The notes under the pieces are model-generated. The model did not search any database, was not told the DNA's origin, and saw only the letters and a list, made by a program, of their open reading frames with translations. Positions 13,731 to 23,317 of a stretch of 37,050 nt of DNA are shown here, in pieces. Position numbers and translations under genes: made by a program. The stretch's first letter is position 1; the number at the start of each line of letters is the position of its first letter. Source of the stretch: a bacterium (GTDB lineage: Bacteria > Chloroflexota > Dormibacteria > Aeolococcales > Bog-877); NCBI GenBank assembly GCA_021785655.1, contig JAJYET010000025.1, positions 1 to 37,050 on the forward strand, read 5' to 3'.

Positions 13731-14112
13731 GCCCCCGTCGCTCGCCCCCACGATGCAGGCCGTCCTCAGAGAGCAGGACACGGTGGTGGTGAGCTCCCGG
13801 GACAGCTCGGGCGAGGGAAAGACCCGGATGTGGTTCGCCCTCACCCTTGGGGGCACCCTCTACCTGCTCACCCCAAGCTTCAGCCTCAAGGCCCGGAGGT
13901 GGGAGTCCGACCCCTGGGTCCGAGTGCGTGCCGGCCGGGAGGTGGTGGAGGGGACGGTTGAGCAGGTGACCCTGGAGGAGGCGGGGGGCGACGCGCCCCT
14001 GCTCCTGGAACGGTTCCGCCTCGCCGGCGCGTCCACCATGGAGGCGCTGGCCTGGATGTTGGAGTCCGGGAGCCACCGGCTCTTCCGGGTGAGGCCGGGG
14101 GCCGGGCCCTAG
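13723..14112 (+). CDS. Predicted PPOX/flavin-reductase-fold protein
   Basis: A 129-residue protein whose GTG start (13723) overlaps the end of the methyltransferase gene; ATG 13753 is an alternative start. The core TRMWFALTLGGTLYLLTPSF, then WVRVRAGREVVEGTVEQVT, resembles the split-barrel fold of pyridoxamine 5'-phosphate oxidase-like and deazaflavin-dependent (F420/FMN) proteins, in which a small beta barrel holds the flavin. No catalytic residues can be assigned. Its TAG stop shares the bases CTAG with the stop of the convergent amidohydrolase gene. Confidence 0.6.
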   Translation: MPEPPSLAPTMQAVLREQDTVVVSSRDSSGEGKTRMWFALTLGGTLYLLTPSFSLKARRWESDPWVRVRAGREVVEGTVEQVTLEEAGGDAPLLLERFRLAGASTMEALAWMLESGSHRLFRVRPGAGP

Positions 14113-15371
14113 AGCGCGAGCCGGGCCACCGCCGCCGTGAGCGCCATCGTCCCCACCTCCACCTGCTCGGGGTCGGTCCACTCCTCAGGGCAGTGGCTGC
14201 GCCCCCCCCGCGACGGGACGAAGAGCATCGCCACCGGGCAGATCGCGGCCATCTGGACCGCGTCGTGTCCGGCCCAGGAGGCCAGCTCGAGGGGCTCCTC
14301 ACCGACCTCGCGGGCGGAGGCCAGCAATACCGAGCGAAGCTCCTCAGAGCACAGGGTGGGGCCCTCCCGGGAGAGCCAGGCGAGCTGGGCGCGCACCCCC
14401 CGTCGGGCCGGGACCTGGGTCACCTCCTCCTGGAGGAGAGCGTCGGTGGCGGCGAGCCAGCTAGGGTCACCGCTCCGATACTCGGCGATCAGAGTCGCCC
14501 TCTCGGCGACAACGTTGGGCGAATTAGGCTCGAGCTCCAACCGGCCCACGGTGGCCACTCCCAACCCCCCCCTGCGGCCGAGCCGCTCCACGCCGAGGCT
14601 CACCTCCGCCGCGGCCAGCAGGGCATCACTGCGCCGGTCCATCGGGGTGGTGCCGGAATGATCTGCCCGGCCCTCCAGCCGGATCTCCGCCCGGTGGATC
14701 CCGGCGATGGCGGTCACCACGGCCAGCCCTCTTCCGGCCTCCTCCAACCGCGTCCCCTGCTCCACATGCAGCTCCAAGTAGGCTGAAGCGGTGCCCTGGG
14801 GCCAACGGGCCTCGGCGATCCGGTCGGGGTCGCCGCCCATCTGGGCTAACGCCTCGGCCAGCGTTCGACCACTTCCATCCCGCAGGCGAAGGTGCCCGGA
14901 CGAGAGGTGACCGGCCGCGGCACGGCTCCCGACGCAGCTGATCCCGAAGTCGTTGGGCTCCTCACCGAGGAAGTCCACCACCAGCAGGGTCCGCTGTGGC
15001 CGTCCACCCCGTTCCCCGATCCTCCGGACCGCCTCCAGGGCCGCCATCACCCCGCAGGGGCCATCGAAGCGCCCCCCTCCGGCGACGGTGTCGGTGTGCG
15101 ACCCCAGGATCAGCGCCGGCTGGTCCGGGGATGCTCCCTGGAGTGTGCCGATGAGGTTTCCGGCCGGGTCGCGGCGCACCTCCAGCCCAGCCGAGCCCAT
15201 CAGCTCCCAGACCAGCTCCCGAGACTTCAAGTACTCGGGGGAGAAGACCCGCCGGGTCCAGCCCGGCTGGCCGGGCTCCACCATCTCGGCCAGCCGCATC
15301 AGGTCGGCGAAGACTCGGCCCCCAGCCTCCGAACCCGCCACCGGAAGAGGGTACCAGTTGCGGACCGCCAC
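14109..15371 (-). CDS. M20-family amidohydrolase (hydantoinase/carbamoylase type)
   Basis: A 420-residue zinc-dependent hydrolase related to N-carbamoyl-L-amino-acid hydrolase, allantoate amidohydrolase and beta-ureidopropionase. Metal ligands visible are His-Asp in GSHTDTV, Asp in GGRFDGPCGV, Glu-Glu in DFLGEEPNDFG, His in LELHVEQGTRLE and His in RGGRSHCPEEWT. The dimerisation/lid region has GRADHSGTTPMDRRSDAL. These enzymes release ammonia and CO2 from carbamoylated amino acids or ureides in nitrogen salvage. GTG 15371 is used; no strong ribosome site is seen nearby. No purine or pyrimidine degradation gene is adjacent, so the exact substrate is open. Confidence 0.9.
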   Translation of the reverse strand: MAVRNWYPLPVAGSEAGGRVFADLMRLAEMVEPGQPGWTRRVFSPEYLKSRELVWELMGSAGLEVRRDPAGNLIGTLQGASPDQPALILGSHTDTVAGGGRFDGPCGVMAALEAVRRIGERGGRPQRTLLVVDFLGEEPNDFGISCVGSRAAAGHLSSGHLRLRDGSGRTLAEALAQMGGDPDRIAEARWPQGTASAYLELHVEQGTRLEEAGRGLAVVTAIAGIHRAEIRLEGRADHSGTTPMDRRSDALLAAAEVSLGVERLGRRGGLGVATVGRLELEPNSPNVVAERATLIAEYRSGDPSWLAATDALLQEEVTQVPARRGVRAQLAWLSREGPTLCSEELRSVLLASAREVGEEPLELASWAGHDAVQMAAICPVAMLFVPSRGGRSHCPEEWTDPEQVEVGTMALTAAVARLAL

Positions 15372-15605
15372 CCCGATGCCGGGCGGGCGATCCCCTCCCC
15401 ACCGGATTCCTGGTCACTGCTCCATGCGGGGGGGAACGCGAGCCGACGCTCGGAGCCCTGCGCCACGGGGATCGGGCCTCCGGCAGCGGGCCGACTCGGC
15501 GCGCCCTCCTGGGCGCATTCAAAAAATGTGCGCGACCTGCCGCCCGGAATGGGCCCCGACGGAAACCCCCACCGGGCAAGCCGCGCGCACCTTCCAGGTG
15601 CCGGG

Positions 15606-16721
15606 TCAGGGGCCGCCGCCGCGGGTCGCCTCCCGCCTGCCTTGGGCGAAACCGGCGCGGGCGGCGGGAATGCGAGTCGCCAGGTCCGTCTGGTTCGTGC
15701 CCATCGCCGGCCGGGAATCGGCGTCCCGAGTGATCACCACGACGTGGCTGCCCTGCCGGCCCAGCGCCTCTGTCTGGCTCTCCAGGTCCATGCCCCCTTC
15801 CGGTGGTCGGCGCAGCGCCTCGAACTGTCCTGCTGCCGGCGCTCTCTGGCCCCGCCCGCCCAAGGGGGCCAGCACCGGGACCTGGGCATGGTCTGGGGCC
15901 AGGTCTAGGTTCTCGGAGGATCGGACGCTGCCGTCGATGTAGCGAGACCCGTTGATGGGGACGGTTGGGACCAGGCCGGGTAGCGCCGTGCGGGCATTGA
16001 CCGCGTCCACCAGGGCGACGCCGAAGCCGCGGTCGAAGGCGGCCAACCCGCCGGTCTGCGCGTCGACGTCCGGGACGATCATCGGTCTGTCCGGCCATTC
16101 GCGGCGCGGTAGCCTGGGGGCAACCGAGGCGCGCCGCTCTTTCGCCCCGCGTTCGAGTACGGGTCGCACTCCAATCCGAACGCGCCCATCGCCCGTTGCA
16201 GATCGGCCGCCGAGGTGGCGGCGGCGCCCATGGCCCGCATCCGTTCGAAGACCACGGCCCTCGGCATGAGCCGCGACTTTTCAAGGTGATGTGCGCCCGA
16301 GCCAGCGTGCGCGGAGAGCACCGAGTCCAGGCCCCCGGACATGGCGACGGCGGGATCCGCGACAGCGAGTTCGGATTGGCGCACCGGAGCGGGGCGAGCC
16401 CAGCTGCCGTACACGACGAGCGATGCAAGGTCTGGGAGGCACCTGGGCGCTCCACCGAGATCAGGGCGGCAAGGTTCGGGGCCAAACACCTTGCACCTAC
16501 TCTGCCGCTAGATCAGGAGGTCTGGACTCCAACAGTTCAGCCGGCGAGATGCCGCTGCGCACCCGCGCTGCCGCAGTCGCCCCCGTCGAGGTCCCGATCA
16601 CCAAGTCCGCCCCCGACGGTCATGTCGATGCCAGCTTCGGCCAAGCCCGCGACACTGCCGATCTCCCGGGCCTGGCCGGCGGCCCACCACCACCGAGAAC
16701 CAACGCCAACCCGTCAACCAT
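15606..16721 (-). pseudogene. Patatin-like phospholipase pseudogene
   Basis: Read on the minus strand, pieces of a patatin-like protein occur in order but in different frames: MVDGLALVLGGGG at the start (16721), REIGSVAGLAEAGIDMT after a shift, then DLVIGTSTGATAAARVRSG with the nucleophile elbow GTSTG (near 16585-16600), a stop near 16500, a middle piece (16489-16079), and finally ALVDAVNARTALPGLVPTVP with NGSRYIDGSVRSSENLDL. The last holds the Asp of the Ser-Asp dyad, changed from DGG/DGA to DGS. At least three or four frameshifts and one stop separate them. Related functional proteins are single chains of about 280-300 residues. The gene is therefore inactive. Confidence 0.82.
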
Positions 16722-17167
16722 CTACCGATCAGCTTAGCCCGTGAGGTCCTGGGGCCGATCTGAATGTCGCCGCGGCCCGCTGGGCCTGGCGTCCTGCCCC
16801 ACCGCCTTGGCTGAGGTCGTCATCCACGGAGCGCCGGGTGGCCGTCGGCGGAGCCGTGGCCAGCCAGCCCTCGGCGTCTGGGCGGTGGGCCATGTGGGTG
16901 GGCCGTATCGCGGAATACGCCGAGCGAGCAGCAGGACAGCCCACGACCGCCTGGACGGTCCGGGGGACGGGGACGCCGGACTCGCTCGGGCTGGCGCGGG
17001 GACGCGCCTCCACCGCACCGAGGACGGTTGGAAACATCGCTCCGGTTGCCGCGGAGCCGGGGCCGGCCGGGAGGCGGGAGGCAAGAGCTCCCGTAGAGGC
17101 TGGGCGGGAGCCACCTTGAGGCGGCTGCGGGTTGCCATGACGGGAGCGCCTCTGCCACCATCCTGAG
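16722..17167. other. Spacer without a recognised gene
   Basis: No gene is recognised in these 446 bases between the patatin pseudogene and the HD-domain gene. Short open frames on both strands have Pro/Arg-rich composition typical of shadow frames, with no domain motif. The stretch may include decayed sequence continuous with the pseudogene, but I cannot identify its origin. Confidence 0.5.
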
Positions 17168-17719
17168 ATGCTCACCCGAGTAGACGCTCTGGCCACCCTC
17201 CACGAGCACACCAAGACCGACAGCCTGAGGCGCCACGGCCTGGCGGTGGAGGCGGTCATGCGCTCCGCTGCCGCCCGGACCGGCGGCGATCCCGACCTCT
17301 GGGGCATAACCGGCCTCCTCCATGACTTCGACTACGAGGCCCATCCCGATGAGCACCCCTTCTGGGGCAGGGCGGTGCTGGAGCGGGAGGGCTACCCGCA
17401 GGAGGTGGTGTTGGCGATCCAGGGGCACGCCAACTTCAGCGGCGTCCCCCGGGAGACGGAGATGGCCCGCTGGCTGTTCGCTCTCGACGAGCTCACCGGA
17501 TTCGTCATGGCCGTGGCCATGGTCCAGCCCGGACGCGAGGTGGCTCGGGTCCGAGCCGCCTCGGTCGCCAAGAAACTGAAAGACAAGTCGTTCGCTCGCA
17601 CCGTGAGCCGGGACGACATCAGTCAGGGCACAGCCGAGCTGGGAGTCCCCCTGGACGAGCTGGTGGAGCTGGTCGTGGGCGCGCTCAGCCCGATCGCCGG
17701 AGAGCTGGGACTCGGCTGA
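17168..17719 (+). CDS. HD-domain hydrolase
   Basis: A 183-residue protein of the HD superfamily. His-23, the HD pair His52-Asp53 (GLLHDFDYE), a following His-rich stretch (HPDEHPFWG) and Asp in LFALDELTGFV are the metal-binding residues expected in this family. The helix between them carries AIQGHANFSG. Short stand-alone HD proteins act as phosphohydrolases, often on nucleotides, but the substrate cannot be derived. ATG 17168 starts the fold at the expected distance. It is followed after 50 bases by tRNA-Ser on the same strand. Confidence 0.88.
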   Translation: MLTRVDALATLHEHTKTDSLRRHGLAVEAVMRSAAARTGGDPDLWGITGLLHDFDYEAHPDEHPFWGRAVLEREGYPQEVVLAIQGHANFSGVPRETEMARWLFALDELTGFVMAVAMVQPGREVARVRAASVAKKLKDKSFARTVSRDDISQGTAELGVPLDELVELVVGALSPIAGELGLG

Positions 17720-17748
17720 CCATCGCGGAGGGGAGGCGAGCGGCGGCC

Positions 17749-17754
17749 TATACT
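17749..17754 (+). promoter_or_regulatory. Putative -10 of tRNA-Ser
   Basis: TATACT (five of six) stands 19 bases before the tRNA-Ser 5' end, which would give a leader of about 12 bases. The bases 17 upstream (CGGAGG) are not a -35 match. Confidence 0.45.
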
Positions 17755-17772
17755 CGCAAGCTGACCCTGCAC

Positions 17773-17865
17773 GGGGAGGTGGCTGAGTGGCCGAAAGCGC
17801 CCGCCTGCTAAGCGGGTGACGGGGGTTAACCTCGTCCGAGGGTTCGAATCCCTCCCTTCCCGCCA
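17773..17865 (+). tRNA. tRNA-Ser (GCT)
   Basis: Acceptor GGGGAGG (17773-17779) pairs with CCTTCCC, followed by G and an encoded CCA (17863-17865). The anticodon stem CCCGC/GCGGG encloses CTGCTAA, with GCT at 17807-17809, reading AGC and AGU. A long variable arm (GTGACGGGGGTTAACCTCGT region) confirms a class II serine tRNA. The T arm carries GGTTCGAATCC. Confidence 0.95.
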
Positions 17866-17896
17866 GGCCGGTCCCGTCCGCAGGCGCGAGCGGCTC

Positions 17897-18286
17897 CTAG
17901 CCCAGCTCGGCCGCCAGCTCGGCCACCCGCCGCTGGATCTCTTCCCGTACCTCCCGCACCTCGGCGAGCGGCCGGCCCGCCGGGTCGGGAAGTTCCCAGT
18001 CGCGGTATTCCCGGCCGGGGATGTAGGGACACTGGTCCCCGCAGCCCATGGTCACCACCAGATCGGCCCACTCCGCCAGCTCCGGGGTGAGTAGCCTCGG
18101 CTGACGAGAACGGAGATCGATGCCCAGCTCGTCCATGGCCAAGAGCACCTCGGGGTGGACAGCGGCCGCCGGCTGAGTCCCGGCGCTCTCCGCCTGGTGC
18201 CGCCCGCCGACCGCGCGCTCGAGGAGCGCCTGGCTCATCTGGGAGCGCCCTGCATTGTGCAGGCATACGAAGAGAACCTTGGTCAT
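17897..18286 (-). CDS. arsC: Arsenate reductase, low-molecular-weight phosphatase type
   Basis: A 129-residue protein of the low-molecular-weight tyrosine phosphatase fold. The P-loop is VCLHNAGRSQMS with nucleophile Cys8. Cys82 and Cys86 in VTMGCGDQCP are the resolving cysteines typical of thioredoxin- or mycothiol-coupled arsenate reductases, and the acid loop is DWELPDPAG with the general-acid Asp. It would reduce arsenate to arsenite in the cytoplasm. No arsenite exporter (arsB/acr3) or ArsR repressor is adjacent, so it stands alone here. The start ATG 18286 gives the family's usual length. Confidence 0.9.
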   Translation of the reverse strand: MTKVLFVCLHNAGRSQMSQALLERAVGGRHQAESAGTQPAAAVHPEVLLAMDELGIDLRSRQPRLLTPELAEWADLVVTMGCGDQCPYIPGREYRDWELPDPAGRPLAEVREVREEIQRRVAELAAELG

Positions 18287-18440
18287 CGCCTTCCTCCACG
18301 TGGCCGACCTCAGTCTCCCGCGCCACCCACTCTACTGGGACCTGCCGGTCTTTAAACGGACGGGGAGCCGGACGGCCCCCACCCCGGTGCTGGAAGCACG
18401 ATACTGTTACAAGTGGCTGCGAAGGCCGTACCATGCGGCG

Positions 18441-19046
18441 ATGATCGCCACCATCATGCGAGCCAGCACGACTGAGCGCCTGCGCTCTCTGGCATCGCTC
18501 CCGGGGCGGCTCGGCGCCCGCTACCGGGAGACAGCCGCTGAGCGCCCGGACGAGGAGATCAACTTCCGGGTCTTCTCCTCGTTCCTGGCCACCTTCGTCA
18601 CCGTGCGGCTGATCACCCACGGGATCCGGGGGAACTGGCTGCCGCTGAAGAACGTCGAGCTGGGCGGCAAGGGGGGCAGCAAACTTCACATCCATCATCT
18701 GGTCTGGGGAATCCTGGCGCTGACCGGCTGCGGGTATCTTGGCCTGCTGCGCACCGGTCTCACCTGGCGGAGGCGCCTCGCCCCGGTGTATGGAGCGGGG
18801 GCGGCGCTCACCTTCGACGAGTTCGCCCTCTGGCTGCGGCTGGAGGACGATTACTGGAGCTCGGATGGGCGGGCCAGCGTGGACGCCGTGATCGTCCTGA
18901 GCGCCCTCTTCGGACTCGCGGTGGCCTCGCCGCTCTTCTGGCGGCGGGCCCTGGACGAGGTGGTCAAGACCGGCCCTCAACCAGCTCGAGCGGCGGTTTT
19001 CGGGAGTACCGGCCCCACGGGCCGTCCAGTGTCCAAGGGCCTTTAA
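18441..19046 (+). CDS. Small integral membrane protein with HIHH motif
   Basis: A 201-residue protein from ATG 18441. Hydrophobic stretches lie near residues 45-65 (FSSFLATFVTVRLITHGI), 88-108 (LVWGILALTGCGYLGLL), 118-135 and 152-170 (AVIVLSALFGLAVASPLFW). A conserved-looking cluster GGSKLHIHHLVWG lies at the mouth of the second helix, and FDEFALWLRLEDDYWS between the third and fourth. Similar proteins with a His-x-His-His motif occur as hypothetical membrane proteins in actinobacteria by my recollection; the histidines could bind metal, but no function is known. Confidence 0.72.
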   Translation: MIATIMRASTTERLRSLASLPGRLGARYRETAAERPDEEINFRVFSSFLATFVTVRLITHGIRGNWLPLKNVELGGKGGSKLHIHHLVWGILALTGCGYLGLLRTGLTWRRRLAPVYGAGAALTFDEFALWLRLEDDYWSSDGRASVDAVIVLSALFGLAVASPLFWRRALDEVVKTGPQPARAAVFGSTGPTGRPVSKGL

Positions 19047-19062
19047 TTCAGAGGTGTCAGCG

Positions 19063-20154
19063 GTGCCAGACGAGTTCTTGACCATCGACGAGGTAGCCCA
19101 GCGTATGGCCCTGCCCCCGGACATGATCCGCCGCCGCATCGAGTCCGGCGACATCCCCGTCCACTGGGTGGAGAGCTACGGCAAGCTGGAGATGAGGGTG
19201 GCGGCCGAGGATGTGGGGGGGGTGCCCTCCGCTCCGCCGCCCGCATACGCCCCCGAGCTCACGCCCGAACCCAGCTGGGAGCCGGCCCAGCCGGAATCGC
19301 CAGGCCTCTGGGCGCCCCCGGAGAGCCAGGAGGCCTCGGCGAGCCCATGGGGGGTGACCCGGGAAGCTGCCCCGCCCCCCCCGGAAGTGGACGACCAGCC
19401 GGTGTGGCGACCCGACCCAGCCACCTGGGAGGACGAGCAGCTCGCCAGCTCAGGGGAGCCGGCCGCCGAGATCGCCGATTTCGGGTCCGGGGAGGAGTCC
19501 CAGGAGGCTGGAGGCGAGGTCGAGGTGAGCCCCTATTCCCCCACCCCGGAGGCGGACTTCGCCTCGCCGTTCGCCGCGGCACCGGACTCGGATGAGCCGG
19601 TGGGAGGCTTCCAACCCCCGCCGATCGACGAGCCGTACGCCGCACCCCCCGCGCCGGGGTTCTTGGCGCAGGGTGATGACCTGGCCCCCTCCGGAATGGA
19701 GTTCCAGGAAGCGGCCCCTGAAGAGATCCCGCCCGCCTCCGACCAGCAGTTCGGGTCGATGGAGGCGCCGGTAGCCCTGGAGGAGGTGCCCTTCTCCACC
19801 GCTCCTCCCCTGTCGCCCCCGGACGAGATGGCACCTCCCTCAACCCTCCTCGCTTCGCCGGGGGCCGCCTCGGCCGCCATGGGCACCATCGACGCCCGAG
19901 AGCTGGTCGCCGGGTTGTTCGAGCGCTGGGAGCGGGCCCTGGAGCAACGGATCCAGGCCGAGCAGCGTCTGCGTTTCGAGGCCGAGCTCGAGCAGCGGCT
20001 GCGCCAGGTCCGGGATCTGCGCCAAGAGCTGGATCAGACCCGCAAGAGCCAGGCTGCCGAACTGGCCGAGCGCGAAAGGGAGGTGCTGCAGCTTCGCGAG
20101 CGGGTGCGGGAGCTGGAGCAGGGACCCAAGCGGCGCGGGCTCTTCGGCCGCTGA
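19063..20154 (+). CDS. HTH / disordered / coiled-coil protein of unknown function
   Basis: A 363-residue protein with three parts. Residues about 1-50 are a MerR/excisionase-type helix-turn-helix (FLTIDEVAQRMALPPDMIRR, then RIESGDIPVHWVESYGKLEM). Residues about 55-270 are a very Pro/Glu/Ser/Ala-rich, probably disordered region. Residues about 275-355 form a continuous coiled coil (RQELDQTRKSQAAELAERER), and the chain ends KRRGLFGR. I start at GTG 19063 because AGAGG lies about eight bases before it; GTG 19054 is in frame. It is 43 bases upstream of dnaG on the same strand. The layout suggests a DNA-binding scaffold, but no function is known. Confidence 0.72.
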   Translation: MPDEFLTIDEVAQRMALPPDMIRRRIESGDIPVHWVESYGKLEMRVAAEDVGGVPSAPPPAYAPELTPEPSWEPAQPESPGLWAPPESQEASASPWGVTREAAPPPPEVDDQPVWRPDPATWEDEQLASSGEPAAEIADFGSGEESQEAGGEVEVSPYSPTPEADFASPFAAAPDSDEPVGGFQPPPIDEPYAAPPAPGFLAQGDDLAPSGMEFQEAAPEEIPPASDQQFGSMEAPVALEEVPFSTAPPLSPPDEMAPPSTLLASPGAASAAMGTIDARELVAGLFERWERALEQRIQAEQRLRFEAELEQRLRQVRDLRQELDQTRKSQAAELAEREREVLQLRERVRELEQGPKRRGLFGR

Positions 20155-20197
20155 TCGACCCCTTCACGGTGCCGGTCCGGTTCCGGCATTCAACCTC

Positions 20198-21982
20198 ATG
20201 AGCGCCGGCCGGGACGCGGTCGAGGAGGTCAGATCCCGGCTCAACCTGGTGGATGTGGTCGGGAGCTACGTCCGGCTGAAGCGCGCTGGTCCCGAGTACC
20301 AGGGACTGTGCCCGTTCCACACCGAACGGTCCCCCTCCTTCTACGTCAACCCGGAGAAGCAGGCGTGGTACTGCCACGGCTGCCACCTGGGGGGAGACCT
20401 GTTCAAGTTCCTGGAGCTGATCGAGCACACTGACTTCCGGGGCGCGCTCGAGGAGGCGGCCCGCAGGGCCGGGGTGGAGCTGGACGGGGATCGCGGGCTG
20501 GACCCCAAGGAGCGCCGGTACCGTCAGCTGCGGGAGAGCGCGCAGCGGCTCAACCAGCTGGCCGCCGACTTTTACCACGAGGTGTTGCTCCACCACCGAG
20601 TCGGCGAGGTGGGGCGACGCTTCCTGGCGCTGCGGGGGGTGGTCGCCGAGGACATCGAGCGCTTCCACCTCGGCTACGCCCCCGAGGGTACCCAGGGCGA
20701 CAACCTGGTGCGGTACCTGCAAAGGCACGGAGCCGGTGACGAGGAGCTCCTGACCGCCGGCCTGGCCCGGCGGGAGCGCCAGCGGCTGAGCGACTTCCTC
20801 CACCGGCGGGTCGTCGTGCCCTTCCGGGACGAGCGCGGCCGCTGGGTGGGGTTCGGCGGCCGGGCGCTGGGCGACGAGCGACCCAAGTATCTGAACACCC
20901 GGGGAACTCTGCTGTTCGACAAATCAAAGCTCCTCTTCGGCCTGTACCTGGCCCGGGAGGCGATCTCCCGGGAGCGGCGAGCCGTGCTCATGGAGGGCTA
21001 CTTCGACGTGGTGGGGGCGCACCGGGCGGGGATCGCGATCGCCGTATCCACCTCGGGAACCGCGCTGACCGAGCTCCAGGTCCTGCTCCTGCGCCGATTG
21101 GCGGACGAGGTGGTGCTCTGCTTTGACGGAGATGCGGCGGGCCAGCGGGCGGCCCGCGCCGGGGTCTCGTTGCTGGCCGCGGCTGGGGTGACGTGCAGGC
21201 TGGCGGTGCTCCCGGAGGGGACAGACCCGGATGATCTCAGCCGTTCCGACCCCGAGGGACTGCGCCGGCTGGTGGACGGGGCGCCACCTGCCTATGAGGT
21301 GCTGGTAGACCACGCCCTGGGGGACGTCTCGGGAGGCTCAGAGGTGGAGCGCCAGGAGCGGGCCCTCCGCCGGGTGCTTCCGGTGCTCGCCGGGATCCCC
21401 GAGGCCAGCATCAGAGAGCTCTACGCGGACCGGGTGGGAAGGCGCCTGGGTGCCGACCCGGCGCGGATCCTGGCCGACGTGGAGCGGCGTCCGCAGCCTC
21501 CGGGGGAGCCGCGTTTGGAGGCCGCCCGCGAGGGGAAGAGTGCAATGGGGACGTCTGCCCACCTGCTCGCGCTGCTCTGTGCCAGGACCGCCCTCGCCCC
21601 GGAGGTTCGAGATCGCTTCAACATCGTGCCCGGCGACTTTCCCGATTCCGTGGATCGCGCGCTCTTCCGCGCCCTTACCGAGGCCGAATCCGTCGGGCCG
21701 GCGGGCCAGCTGGGAGCCGACGTGGAGCGCCGGCGAGCCCAGCTGGCCCGGATCGAACTCCCCGAGCTCCTGGAGGGGGAGGAAGCGCTGGAGCAGGCCG
21801 TCCTGGACTGCGTCCGAGCTCTCCGGCTTGAGGGCCTGGAGTCGTTGAGGGTGGAGCTCAGAGCCAGGCTGGCCGGGGCGGGACATCATCGCCAGGGCGA
21901 TACCCCAGCGCTGGTTCAGGAGTTGGAAGCTTTGGACCGGAAGATCCTGGCGCTGAGGACCGGCGCTGCCATGGAGGTTTGA
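20198..21982 (+). CDS. dnaG: DNA primase
   Basis: A 594-residue primase that makes RNA primers at the replication fork. The N-terminal zinc ribbon is [15 protein letters not shown] ... [11 protein letters not shown] (about residues 38-66). The core and TOPRIM domain follow: VEGYFDVV-like motif [12 protein letters not shown] (about 263-275), [12 protein letters not shown] and [18 protein letters not shown], with the acidic metal-binding residues in place. The C-terminal third is the DnaB-helicase-interacting region. Its stop TGA is one base before the rpoD start, forming the classic dnaG-rpoD pair of the macromolecular synthesis operon; rpsU is absent. Confidence 0.96.
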   Translation: MSAGRDAVEEVRSRLNLVDVVGSYVRLKRAGPEYQGLCPFHTERSPSFYVNPEKQAWYCHGCHLGGDLFKFLELIEHTDFRGALEEAARRAGVELDGDRGLDPKERRYRQLRESAQRLNQLAADFYHEVLLHHRVGEVGRRFLALRGVVAEDIERFHLGYAPEGTQGDNLVRYLQRHGAGDEELLTAGLARRERQRLSDFLHRRVVVPFRDERGRWVGFGGRALGDERPKYLNTRGTLLFDKSKLLFGLYLAREAISRERRAVLMEGYFDVVGAHRAGIAIAVSTSGTALTELQVLLLRRLADEVVLCFDGDAAGQRAARAGVSLLAAAGVTCRLAVLPEGTDPDDLSRSDPEGLRRLVDGAPPAYEVLVDHALGDVSGGSEVERQERALRRVLPVLAGIPEASIRELYADRVGRRLGADPARILADVERRPQPPGEPRLEAAREGKSAMGTSAHLLALLCARTALAPEVRDRFNIVPGDFPDSVDRALFRALTEAESVGPAGQLGADVERRRAQLARIELPELLEGEEALEQAVLDCVRALRLEGLESLRVELRARLAGAGHHRQGDTPALVQELEALDRKILALRTGAAMEV

Positions 21983-21983
21983 G

Positions 21984-23090
21984 TTGGCAAGGGCGATGAA
22001 GGTGGTGGCGCCGGCGGCGGCGCCCCGGACCGAGGACCTGGTCAGGGCGGCGGAGCAGCTGATCCTGAAGGGGAAGGAGCAGGGGTTCCTGACTCCCAAC
22101 GAAATCCTCGACCCCTTCCCCGAGCTGGACGCCGACCCTGATCAACTGGAGCGCCTCTTCGCCCTCTTCCGAGAGATGGGGATCGCGGTCACCGACAGCG
22201 ACAAGGACTTCGAGGCCGAGGAGATCGACGACGAGATGCTGGCCGCGGACGCCGATGCGGTCTCCCTCGACGACCCGGTCCGTATGTACCTCAAGGAGAT
22301 CGGCAGGGTCTCCCTCCTCAAGGCCGAGGACGAGGTCTACCTGGCCAAGCTGATCGAGCAGGGGGATGAGGACGCCAAGCACCGGCTCACGGAGGCCAAC
22401 CTGCGGCTGGTGGTGTCCATCGCCAAGAAGTACATCGGCCGCGGGATGTCGTTCCTGGACCTGATCCAGGAAGGCAACATGGGACTGATCCGGGCGGTGG
22501 AGAAGTTCGACTACCAGAAGGGCTTCAAGTTCTCCACCTACGCCACCTGGTGGATCCGTCAGGCCATCACCCGGGCCATCGCCGACCAGGCCCGCACGAT
22601 CCGGATCCCGGTGCACATGGTGGAGACCATCAACAAGCTGGTGCGCATCTCCCGCCGTCTCCTGCAGGAGCTGGGACGCGAGCCCGCGGACGCCGAGATC
22701 GGGGAGGAGATGGGGATCACTCCCGAACGGGTCCGGGAGATCATCAAGGTGGCCCAGGACCCGGTGTCGCTGGAGACCCCCATCGGCGAAGAAGAGGACT
22801 CCCATCTCGGCGACTTCGTGCCCGACAGCGAGGCGGTGGCCCCCTCGGAGGCAGCCTCCCTCACCATGCTCCACACCGAGGTGGAGGACATCCTCGACAC
22901 CCTCACCCCGAGGGAGCGGCGGGTGCTGCAGCTGCGCTTCGGTCTGATCGACGGCCACCAGCGCACGCTGGAGGAGGTGGGCAAGCGCTTCGGAGTCACC
23001 CGGGAGCGGATCCGGCAGATCGAGGCCAAGGCGCTGCGCAAGCTTCGCCACCCGTCCCGGAGCATCAAGCTCAAGGACTACTTGGAGTAG
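21984..23090 (+). CDS. rpoD: Primary sigma factor (sigma-70, RpoD/SigA)
   Basis: A 368-residue housekeeping sigma factor. Residues about 10-65 are region 1.1-like, and [16 protein letters not shown] is region 1.2. Region 2 contains [20 protein letters not shown] and [20 protein letters not shown] for -10 melting. Region 3 spans [10 protein letters not shown] to [14 protein letters not shown], and region 4 holds [20 protein letters not shown] and [20 protein letters not shown] for the -35. I take TTG 21984 as start: GGAGG lies six bases upstream, whereas ATG 21996 would be 18 bases from it. Coupled to dnaG. No clear hairpin terminator was seen in the 227 bases that follow. Confidence 0.96.
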   Translation: MARAMKVVAPAAAPRTEDLVRAAEQLILKGKEQGFLTPNEILDPFPELDADPDQLERLFALFREMGIAVTDSDKDFEAEEIDDEMLAADADAVSLDDPVRMYLKEIGRVSLLKAEDEVYLAKLIEQGDEDAKHRLTEANLRLVVSIAKKYIGRGMSFLDLIQEGNMGLIRAVEKFDYQKGFKFSTYATWWIRQAITRAIADQARTIRIPVHMVETINKLVRISRRLLQELGREPADAEIGEEMGITPERVREIIKVAQDPVSLETPIGEEEDSHLGDFVPDSEAVAPSEAASLTMLHTEVEDILDTLTPRERRVLQLRFGLIDGHQRTLEEVGKRFGVTRERIRQIEAKALRKLRHPSRSIKLKDYLE

Positions 23091-23317
23091 CTCCTAGGTC
23101 TGTGCGGAAGGACGGCTGACCTCGGCCCCAAGAGATCGACTGGTCCGTTTCTTGCGCTCTCGCAGAGTTCGTGCCCAAGGTTTCGGAGTAGACAAGGCAG
23201 ACATGGCGCGGCGACCTGCTGAAGGGGACGGGCGCCGAGAAGGATGGAGTTGGACGGCGGGGGCCCCGGCGTGACCCGTCTCAGGTGTCCGCCGCGGAGC
23301 ACCTGGGGAACGGTCCC

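Noticed and set aside
15500-15550. Hairpin GCGCA/TGCGC around an A-rich loop as terminator
   Set aside because: The stem is only five base pairs and no T-run follows on the minus strand beyond the loop itself.
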